Of a stretch of DNA of 64,000 nt, positions 57,717-64,000 are shown in pieces. Under the pieces are notes generated by a model. The model saw only the letters and a list, made by a program, of their open reading frames with translations, ran no database searches and had not been told where the DNA came from. Positions within the stretch are counted from its first letter, which is position 1, and each line of letters starts with the position of its first letter. Location of the stretch: assembly GCA_036567965.1 (NCBI GenBank), contig DATCTN010000017.1:110114-174113 (forward strand), read 5' to 3'. This stretch comes from Candidatus Kryptoniota bacterium (GTDB taxonomy: Bacteria > Bacteroidota > Ignavibacteria > Kryptoniales > JAKASW01). The translations under genes were made by a program, and so were the position numbers.

Positions 57717-59414
57717 TTACTTCTTCCTTTTCACAACGAGGAGCGTCATGTCGTCGAACTGGGGAGTATCTGCGACGTGGATGTTCACGCCATTTAGAAT
57801 CTCTTCCAAGATTTTGCCGGCGGAAAGACCCAAAGAGTTTCTTGCCAGCGTCTCGATCTGTTCCTGCCCGAACCGCTCATCCTTCGAATTGGTCGCGTCC
57901 TGAACCCCATCCGAATAAATGATCAGCACATCGCCCTCTTTGAAGTGGACCGTCTCCTCTTCGTACGGGAAATGGTCGACAATACCCAACGGCACTCCGC
58001 CAGCCGTCAGACGCACCGTGTCGTGCGCCTTTCTCAGGAAGAAAGGCTCTTCGTGGCCGGCATTCGTGTAGCGAAGAGTATTTTTGCCGGCGTCGATGAT
58101 GCCGTAGAAAAGTGTGGCGAACTTGTCCGACGCAGTCGATTTAAAAAGGAGATTGTTCGCGTGCTTCACACAATTGTTTGCCGTCGTGTTTACTCTGGAA
58201 TACGCCCGGACTGTCGCCTGGACGTTCGCCATGAGGAGGGACGCGGGCATTCCTTTTCCTGAAACGTCACCGAGCGAAATCGCGAGAGAGCCGTCTTCGA
58301 GAGGGATGAAATCGTAAAGGTCACCGGCAACTGTTTTAGCGGGAATTGATCTGGCCGCAAACTCGTAGCCTTCAAGGATCGGAAGCTCCTTGGGGAGGAG
58401 TCCCACCTGAACCGCATGAGCAGCGTTGAGCTCTTTCTCGAGTGCGAGCTTGTTTCTCTCCTCTTCGTACAGTCGTGCCTTCTCGATCGCGATCGCAGCG
58501 TGCGCGGAAAGGGCGTTGATCGCGTTTTCGTCTTCGGCTGTGAATGTCCCGTCACGTTTGTTCAAAAGTTGAAAAATCCCGACTATCTTTCCGTCTTTGT
58601 TCCTCATAGGCATGCAAAGGATAGTCTTGGTGTGATAACCCGTCTTCTTGTCGACTTCCGGGTTGAAGCGCGCGTCGAGGTACGCATCAGGAATGTTCAG
58701 CGTGTCGCCGGTAGCTGCGACGAAACCGGCAATCCCTTTGCCGATAGGAAGCCGGATGTGGACGGGCTTCGATGCCTCGAGAACCTTTGACCAGAGCTCC
58801 TGTCTTTTCTCGTCGACAAGATATACAGTGCCGCCGTCTCCATCCACAATCTTTAGAGCAGTCTCGAGGATAATCTTCAGGAGCTCGTCAAGATCGAGAG
58901 CAGAGTTGATCAGCTTTGAAGCTTCTATGATTCGTTCGAGTCTCCTGACGTCGGTAACGAGATGGCGGGTGCTCCTCTCAAGCTCCTGGATGAAATGATT
59001 GTTCTGCGATCTCATCCTTATCGAAGTGATCAGAAGGAGCCTGAGCGCAAACGGGTGACTTGAATCGAGGAGCCAGTCGAAATCTCTTTTCCCGAGAACA
59101 AAAGTCGTGCAGTCGTCGATCGCCGAAACTTTTCCGGTGCGAGGCCGGCCGTCGATGAGGGAGATTTCGCCGAAGAAGTCTCCGCTGTGGAGGAGGGCAA
59201 GCCGGAATTCATCTCCGAACCTCGTTCGCCTAGTTACCTTCACCCGGCCTTCAGCGATAAGATGAAGTTCGCTTCCCTCGCTTTCGTCCTCGAGTATTAC
59301 TTCGCCCGCCAGATAATGTCTCTCCTGAAGTCGCGGCTTAACAGCCTGGAATTGTTCGTCCGTCAGGTTTTCAAGGAGAATGTTCAGGCGGAGGCGGTCG
59401 TAAATAGAAACCAC
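57717..59414 (-). CDS. cNMP-binding-GAF-SpoIIE (PP2C) phosphatase
   Basis: 565 residues from GTG at 59414 (AAAGGA upstream). An N-terminal cyclic-nucleotide-binding domain (FFGEISLIDGRPRTGKVSAI), a GAF domain at about 165-330 (IGKGIAGFVAATG, CMPMRNKDGKIVGIFQL) and a C-terminal SpoIIE/PP2C phosphatase (VAGDLYDFIPLED, SLGDVSGKGMPASLLMA, GEDD-type YSDGVQDA). Such proteins link second messengers or redox/light ligands to anti-sigma-factor dephosphorylation. No partner kinase is in view. Confidence 0.9.
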   Translation of the reverse strand: MVSIYDRLRLNILLENLTDEQFQAVKPRLQERHYLAGEVILEDESEGSELHLIAEGRVKVTRRTRFGDEFRLALLHSGDFFGEISLIDGRPRTGKVSAIDDCTTFVLGKRDFDWLLDSSHPFALRLLLITSIRMRSQNNHFIQELERSTRHLVTDVRRLERIIEASKLINSALDLDELLKIILETALKIVDGDGGTVYLVDEKRQELWSKVLEASKPVHIRLPIGKGIAGFVAATGDTLNIPDAYLDARFNPEVDKKTGYHTKTILCMPMRNKDGKIVGIFQLLNKRDGTFTAEDENAINALSAHAAIAIEKARLYEEERNKLALEKELNAAHAVQVGLLPKELPILEGYEFAARSIPAKTVAGDLYDFIPLEDGSLAISLGDVSGKGMPASLLMANVQATVRAYSRVNTTANNCVKHANNLLFKSTASDKFATLFYGIIDAGKNTLRYTNAGHEEPFFLRKAHDTVRLTAGGVPLGIVDHFPYEEETVHFKEGDVLIIYSDGVQDATNSKDERFGQEQIETLARNSLGLSAGKILEEILNGVNIHVADTPQFDDMTLLVVKRKK

Positions 59415-59708
59415 TAGATGTTTCCTTTGTGGAAAGACACCAAGGACCCGTATGAATCATAAACAGCCGAAATTGCTGTCGTTTGGTTTGGACCGACTCT
59501 GTTCACTTCATGAAAATAACAAATCGAATGTTTAAAGAAAACAGGTACATGGAACGTAATTTCCAGAAATGCCGACTAACTGGTTCGCGCTCGGGCGATC
59601 GAGTATCAAGAAAAAGAGAAGATGCCAGCGAATGAGACGGTCTCTAAGAATCCAATCTATCGCGAAGTGGTACAGAAAATTTCCGGACGATTCTGATTCC
59701 GCGAGCCG

Positions 59709-60551
59709 CTATTGATGCGCCAGGTTAACTTTGAGCCAGAAGTCTATTTGTTTCGGTCTTTCCGTCTGACTGTTCCCGCGGCCATATCCTCCGCGCCCGC
59801 CCCTCATTCCACCGCCGCCTTCATTGCCGGGCATTCCTTCTCCTCCACCTTCGCCTCCCTCACCACCTTCTCCTCCTTCATTTCCGCGGCCGCGTCCCGT
59901 TCGTTCACCTCCGGATCGCTGTTCAAACTTGCCGCCTTCTATGCCAATTCCAACCTGCGAGCCATCGGCATTGATTGCATATGGATGTTCGGGTGAGGAG
60001 TGCAAGGGGACCTGGAGTTCGTACGTCAGCCCGTCGCGGTTGTTGCCGATCTGAAGCGCGATACCTTTGGCGTCGGCGATACTGAGCCTGACGGGACCAT
60101 TTTCATTTACACCTAAGACTTCAAATTCGTTGGGTGAGCTTTCCATGAACCCGCCCGAATTTTCCTGGCCGTTTTCCTGACCATTATTCGGAGGTGGAGT
60201 GTAATTTCCGCCTTCACGCCGCCCGATGGGAAAGTGGATGCCGAATTTTTGGTGAGAGCCGCCCGAAGGGTCAAGCCAGACGGTCAGTCCGAGTCCCATT
60301 ATCTGGAATGACTGCTGACGGTTTGTTGCCTTCAGGATCACGTAAAGGTAGTTGCTGTCGTTGCGAACCCCGGCTGTCATCTGCGCATCGGAAATATAAA
60401 ACATCGTGTCTCCCCAGTCGTTGTCCTTCCCGTCGACGACGATCTGGTTGCTGTTCCACGCGCTCTTTACGAGGAGCATGCTTGTGCAGCCGGTCAATGA
60501 GTAAGCCAGTACCACTGGCAAGAGGATGAAAACGAATCTCAAACGATGCAT
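59709..60551 (-). CDS. Lipoprotein with Gly/Glu-rich tail
   Basis: About 280 residues from the ATG at 60551 (AGGAG six bases upstream; the frame extends 89 codons further back without protein-like text). Lipobox SLTGC at about residue 21. A core of about 190 residues (VDGKDNDWGDTMFYIS, YLYVILKATNRQQSF, LTVWLDPSG) resembles the carbohydrate-binding CBM9/DOMON-like beta-sandwich. A low-complexity Gly/Glu/Arg stretch (GRGRGNEGGEGGEGGE) lies before the end. Role unknown. Confidence 0.7.
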   Translation of the reverse strand: MHRLRFVFILLPVVLAYSLTGCTSMLLVKSAWNSNQIVVDGKDNDWGDTMFYISDAQMTAGVRNDSNYLYVILKATNRQQSFQIMGLGLTVWLDPSGGSHQKFGIHFPIGRREGGNYTPPPNNGQENGQENSGGFMESSPNEFEVLGVNENGPVRLSIADAKGIALQIGNNRDGLTYELQVPLHSSPEHPYAINADGSQVGIGIEGGKFEQRSGGERTGRGRGNEGGEGGEGGEGGGEGMPGNEGGGGMRGGRGGYGRGNSQTERPKQIDFWLKVNLAHQ

Positions 60552-60765
60552 CAAAACTCTCCTGTTCATTAGGATAAAATGAAATTCTGTTCGGGCGACC
60601 AACTCTACTTTGAGATGTTTTGGAACAAAAGAGTTTAATAAGTCGCGTTCGTTCAAATCAAGGGGGAGCAGAACCATATTGATTGAAGGGCACGGGAGGG
60701 CTATATTACGAAACAATTTCCGAGCACAGCAACATATGGTCGGAAGTTTTCTTTTTATGCTTGAA

Positions 60766-60849
60766 GCCCGGGTGGCGAAATTGGCAGACGCGCTAGATTC
60801 AGGGTCTAGTGGCCGCAAGGTTGTGCAGGTTCGAGTCCTGTCCCGGGCA
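60766..60849 (+). tRNA. tRNA-Leu (anticodon CAG)
   Basis: 84 bases that fold as a class II tRNA: acceptor GCCCGGG with CCCGGGC, anticodon stem CTAGA/TCTAG with loop TTCAGGG (CAG), a long variable arm and T-loop GGTTCGAGTCC. No encoded CCA. Directly downstream (60879) lies a decayed recombinase, so this gene may be an integration target. Confidence 0.93.
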
Positions 60850-60878
60850 CGAAAATTTGAACGGATCTGTGGGTTTCT

Positions 60879-61093
60879 CTAAGCACTCTCTACTTTTCCA
60901 TCCTTGTTTCCATTTCCTATGTACCATTTCCTAACCGGTAGTTCCTTTTTCTCAAACATTATTGCTGCGTTCCTTAGCGCTTCGACTCTGACTTTTGCGT
61001 AGATCATGGTTGTGTTTATGTCAGAGTGACCAAGAATCTTACTGACGGTCAACACGTCCACTCCCATATCTATAAGTCGAGTTGCGAAAGCGT
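60879..61093 (-). pseudogene. Decayed tyrosine recombinase (C-terminal fragment)
   Basis: The minus-strand frame reads HAFATRLIDMGVDVLTVSKI, then LGHSDINTTMIYAKV, i.e. the second catalytic His/Arg-box neighbourhood and the closing LGHxxxxTTxxYAKV box of phage/integron integrases. The first intact ATG is at 61067. Upstream, in-frame TAA and TGA stop codons occur where the conserved LR would precede HAF, and the catalytic N-terminal part is missing. The gene ends 30 bases from the tRNA-Leu. Most likely the residue of a tRNA-integrated element. Confidence 0.75.
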
Positions 61094-61397
61094 GTCATTA
61101 CAACACCGTCAGACCACACAGTTCACTTGGTTACTGACCACCAGCTCCACAAGCTTTTTATCCGCGTCAGGTTGCCAATGCCTGACCGGATCACTAATTT
61201 CAAATTGGTACATTAGTCGGGGGCAGGTCAATTTTATATATAGTTCTTGCTCCATGCCGCCGTCATTTAATATTTCATGGAACGGCGCCACTGCGTGATG
61301 CGGCACGCGTTAGGCGCCAGCAGCTATTCAACCAGGACCATCACAATGAGTATACTACTGTTCATCGATTATGAAATCTATGAGGGTACGTGTTAAC

Positions 61398-62603
61398 ATG
61401 AGGAATCAATTCTTATCACGCATTTCATTCGCAATAGTTATTGCTCTGTTCAGTTCCTGCGCTTCCATTCCTAAACTACCCGACAAAGTCGAAAATATTT
61501 TGGAATTTGAGGATTACATGAACAAATTAGTAGAATCCGGTGCTCCTCCCGGGATGTCTTTAGTGGTGGTGAAGAACGACAGTATTGTTTATGCCAAAGG
61601 TTTCGGCTGGGCTGACGAACCACGGAAAATCCACGCTACGCCAACGACAGTGTATCACTGGTGGTCATGCACAAAAATTGCTACCGCAATTGCCATCCTC
61701 CAACTTCAGGAAAAGGGAAAGCTCTCTTTAAATGATTCGGTCGTGCGGTATCTTCCATTCTTCAAAGTAAAGTATCCTTCCGACACCAGCAAGCGGGTAA
61801 CCATTCTGAATCTCCTCAACCATACTTCAGGATTACCGGACCCGTCCGCGTTTACATTCGTTCGCTGGGTTCATCACGACGAAGATCCTCCTGTTAATCA
61901 AACTGATTTCATAATGAAAGAGCTTCCGGATTACTCTAAGCTGAAGTTTGAGCCTGGAGACCATTCTGAATATTCCAACATCGGTTATATGGTGTTGGGT
62001 GCCATTATTGAAAAAGTAACTGCCATGGCGTATGAAGATTATATTCGTCAAAATATTCTTCAACCTCTTGGAATGAATCACACAGATTTTCTTTACATGA
62101 AAAAAACAGAATCGGATGAAGCGGCAGGCAGTCATCCGACATTTAATTTGATGACTCCGTTACTTTATATCATGGCGCCATCATATATTCGGGAAACCCA
62201 TTGGAGCCATCTCTGGATGAAACGAGTTTATACAGACCAAACCCCACCCACGGGTCTCATTGGGTCCGCGACAGACGCAGCCAGACTGGTCGCTGCATAT
62301 CTGAATGGCGGAGTGCTGGATGGCCGACGAATACTTTCGCAGGAATCAATAGCAACAATGACGTATCGGTGGCAAATAGGGTCAAAGAATGATGATTCGC
62401 TAAATTACCGCAGGCAGGGAATCGGTTGGCAAATCTATGGTAAATCCGGGCGATGGGTTCTTACACATGACGGCGGCGGCCCAGGCTTTTCTACGAAAAT
62501 TCAATTGTATCCAGATGAACATCTCGGATTTGTTCTCTTCACAAATGACGTTACGTGCGAACCCTGGAAAATAATTAACTTAGCTGCTACCCTAAAATGG
62601 TGA
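61398..62603 (+). CDS. Beta-lactamase-fold serine hydrolase, lipoprotein
   Basis: About 401 residues from the ATG at 61398; in-frame ATGs at 61371 and 61380 are alternatives. Lipoprotein signal ending LFSSC. Class C-type fold: SCTK (Ser-x-x-Lys), YSN after HSEYSN, and the third box HDGGGPGF. Likely a periplasmic or outer-membrane peptidase/esterase rather than a true antibiotic-resistance lactamase (inference). A cassette gene. Confidence 0.82.
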   Translation: MRNQFLSRISFAIVIALFSSCASIPKLPDKVENILEFEDYMNKLVESGAPPGMSLVVVKNDSIVYAKGFGWADEPRKIHATPTTVYHWWSCTKIATAIAILQLQEKGKLSLNDSVVRYLPFFKVKYPSDTSKRVTILNLLNHTSGLPDPSAFTFVRWVHHDEDPPVNQTDFIMKELPDYSKLKFEPGDHSEYSNIGYMVLGAIIEKVTAMAYEDYIRQNILQPLGMNHTDFLYMKKTESDEAAGSHPTFNLMTPLLYIMAPSYIRETHWSHLWMKRVYTDQTPPTGLIGSATDAARLVAAYLNGGVLDGRRILSQESIATMTYRWQIGSKNDDSLNYRRQGIGWQIYGKSGRWVLTHDGGGPGFSTKIQLYPDEHLGFVLFTNDVTCEPWKIINLAATLKW

Positions 62604-62718
62604 AACGAATCTGTAAGTACTTAGATATGACCTGATGCCGCACGGCGATTCAACAAATCTTTTATCGAGTGGAAAATCGAGCAGGACTTCTGCCAACTAG
62701 GACAAGGTGGCTGCTGGC

Positions 62719-62874
62719 GCCCAACAAGCCGGACAAAGACGCTTGTCATTCGTATAAATGGAACTCGCCCGCCTTCCGCAAGTCCCGCCTTGCGGGACGG
62801 CGGACAGGCTTCACGGCGCACAGATCATAGGCTGCGAGGAGCGCGGCACGACTTTGTCCCGCGAGACGTTAGCG
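62719..62874 (+). other. attC-like site G
   Basis: R'' GCCCAAC (62719-62725) followed by GGACAAAG, which pairs exactly with CTTTGTCC before R' GTTAGCG (62868-62874). Contains the 47-base hairpin repeat copy at 62764-62810. The last R' base is off consensus. Confidence 0.65.
62764..62810 (+). repeat. 47-base hairpin repeat, copy 3
   Basis: Same as the copies at 8585-8631 and 11209-11255, about 51 kb away from them, and again inside an attC-like site. Confidence 0.85.
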
Positions 62875-62928
62875 GAAATTGTTTTGTGCATGACTACAAA
62901 CTTTGAAGTTTCAAGAAAGGAGAATCTT

Positions 62929-63840
62929 ATGACGAAAGTATTCCTATTTGTCGTTTCTTTTTTCCTTTTCCATAACGTCCAGTGTCAAGCTTTGGACACC
63001 ACCATCGAACATAACGATGCAAAGATACACTTCAAGACTGTCGGAGAAGGGAGACCAATTCTCCTTTTGGCTGGTGGACCAGGTTTATCCTTCGATTACC
63101 TCGTACCAGTGGCCCAAGGTCTTGCAAAATCCTTTCGGTGCATCCTGGTGGATGAACGAGGCACGGGCAAATCTGCTGTTCAGACTTATGACACTACAAC
63201 TATAACAGTTTCTTTAACTATCGAGGATCTTGAATACCTTCGAAATTACCTTGGGTATAAAGATTGGTTTGTGCTCGGCAGTTCAGTAGGCGGCTATGTA
63301 GCGTCGAGCTATGCGTGCGCTTATCCAAAATCAGTCTCCGCGCTTGTGTTGGTTGGCTCGGCCGGATTTAATTCAAGCTTGTGGGCTTATTACGGTGCCA
63401 ACATCTGGTGCCGACTACTCCCCTCTGACCAGCAACTTTCTGAATCTTGGAGCGATTCAGCCGTTGTTGCGAAAGATCCGAGACATGCAGGGATGGAATA
63501 TTTGAAAGCCATCCTGCCTGCCTTTTTCTACGATCGTTTGAACTGTGTGCGTTGGATGCCGTACATGAAAGATGAGTGGTATAATCTTGATGTTGCCAAC
63601 CTTATATCGCACGACATGGCAAAGGACGACATAACTGAAAAAAGTCGAGCTTACAAAAATCCTGTGCTTGTTTTGCAGGGAAGGCAAGACCAAGTGGGGG
63701 AGTCAATGCCGTACATTATATCACAGACCTATCCGAATTCCAAACTTGTATTTATCAATAAGTGTGGACATCTCCCTTGGCTTGAGCAGCCGAAGATTTT
63801 CTATGACGCCGTCGAGACCTTTCTCAGTGAGAAGAAGTGA
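62929..63840 (+). CDS. Exported alpha/beta hydrolase (proline iminopeptidase-like, S33)
   Basis: About 303 residues from the ATG at 62929 (AAAGGAG upstream). The open frame reaches back into the attC-like site, which I ignore. Signal peptide to VQCQ. LLLAGGPGLSFDYL (oxyanion), the nucleophile elbow LGSSVGGYV, the Asp in LQGRQDQVG and the His in KCGHLPWLEQP give the catalytic set. A cassette gene; the substrate is unknown. Confidence 0.85.
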   Translation: MTKVFLFVVSFFLFHNVQCQALDTTIEHNDAKIHFKTVGEGRPILLLAGGPGLSFDYLVPVAQGLAKSFRCILVDERGTGKSAVQTYDTTTITVSLTIEDLEYLRNYLGYKDWFVLGSSVGGYVASSYACAYPKSVSALVLVGSAGFNSSLWAYYGANIWCRLLPSDQQLSESWSDSAVVAKDPRHAGMEYLKAILPAFFYDRLNCVRWMPYMKDEWYNLDVANLISHDMAKDDITEKSRAYKNPVLVLQGRQDQVGESMPYIISQTYPNSKLVFINKCGHLPWLEQPKIFYDAVETFLSEKK

Positions 63841-63858
63841 GACTGACAAAACAACTTC

Positions 63859-63910
63859 GGCTAACAGGACCCATATTGAAAGTGGAAAGTGAAGCAGAAG
63901 TGAGTTAGAT
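63859..63910 (+). other. Possible short attC-like site at window end
   Basis: GGCTAAC (63859-63865) and GTTAGAT (63904-63910) could be R'' and R', 52 bases apart. Short for an attC and weakly paired; listed as tentative. Confidence 0.3.
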
Positions 63911-64000
63911 GATATACAGGAAAACCTCCTCGTCGCAAATTAGATTAGGGAACGATGTTCCCCTAATAATTAACGGGCTCAAGGCCCAGTACTGCACTAT

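Larger units (their letters stand above)
61309..63910 (+). mobile_element. Second cassette-like segment with attC-like sites, next to tRNA-Leu
   Basis: A GTTAGGC R'-type core (61309-61315) begins a cassette holding the hydrolase at 61398. An attC-like site at 62719-62874 separates it from the cassette holding the hydrolase at 62929. A possible short attC-like site (63859-63910) follows. Both genes are on the plus strand and promoter-poor. No complete integrase is encoded in view; the only recombinase is the decayed fragment at 60879. Confidence 0.6.

Noticed and set aside
57717..59414. Light or oxygen sensor for the phosphatase
   Set aside because: Only cNMP, GAF and phosphatase domains are evident; no LOV or PAS motif.
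61109..61306. 65-codon minus-strand frame upstream of the recombinase fragment
   Set aside because: Reads through an attC-like region; its composition is that of the repeat.

Overview
This window most likely comes from an uncultured or little-studied member of the Bacteroidota/Ignavibacteriota (FCB) group, probably near the Ignavibacteria or Kryptonia lineages. This is inferred from protein features. Two secreted enzymes end in type IX secretion (T9SS type A) sorting domains that begin with the NFPNPFNP signature. Other markers are an Ig-like lipoprotein of Bacteroidota type, several Omp85-like or other outer-membrane proteins, and TTG/GTG starts alongside AGGAGG ribosome sites. No rRNA or other direct taxonomic marker is present.

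Region by region: 1-7.7 kb holds outer-membrane and secreted proteins (a barrel end, an EEP-nuclease/phosphatase-Omp85 fusion, an Lsm-like/barrel protein), a UbiA prenyltransferase, a T9SS esterase and a TfoX-N protein. About 8.07-14.17 kb is a string of small promoter-poor genes separated by attC-like palindromes. I read it as an integron gene-cassette array without a visible integrase (a CALIN): a lipoprotein, a HEPN-like protein, two membrane proteins, an HNH nuclease, an M50-like membrane protein and a methyltransferase. 14.3-25.9 kb is metabolic and accessory: serine hydrolase, cysteine synthase-like enzyme, two VOC proteins, a RibD-C reductase, an APC permease, a PIG-L deacetylase and a GH31 glycosidase with a T9SS tail.

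26.3-33.2 kb is a tight same-strand run: tsaD, trpA, a chorismate mutase-MltG fusion, a membrane protein, ubiX and an Ig-like lipoprotein, with gene overlaps that imply translational coupling. 33.2-41 kb has assorted genes, including a chemoreceptor whose cytoplasmic part carries a sugar-binding-protein-like module with its two halves in swapped order. 41-47.6 kb holds queF with a queuosine-precursor transporter, secG, a receiver-kinase, rsmE and ppc. 47.7-49.5 kb (minus strand) has a small exported Cys/His protein, a divergent Fe/Mn superoxide dismutase, a HesB/IscA protein and a small conserved-looking protein. 49.8-57.6 kb runs gap, two exported paralogues, pgk, rhomboid, ispG, HIT, a small membrane protein and a CPBP protease. 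57.7-60.6 kb (minus) has a cNMP-GAF-SpoIIE phosphatase and a lipoprotein.

At 60.77 kb a tRNA-Leu(CAG) abuts a decayed tyrosine recombinase fragment. A second short run of attC-like sites and cassette-like genes (a beta-lactamase-fold hydrolase and an alpha/beta hydrolase) continues to the window edge.

The observations I rate highest are the EEP-Omp85 fusion, the chorismate mutase-MltG fusion, the permuted binding domain in the chemoreceptor, and the integrase-less cassette arrays with shared internal hairpin repeats. All functional calls rest on motif reading by eye, not on searches.
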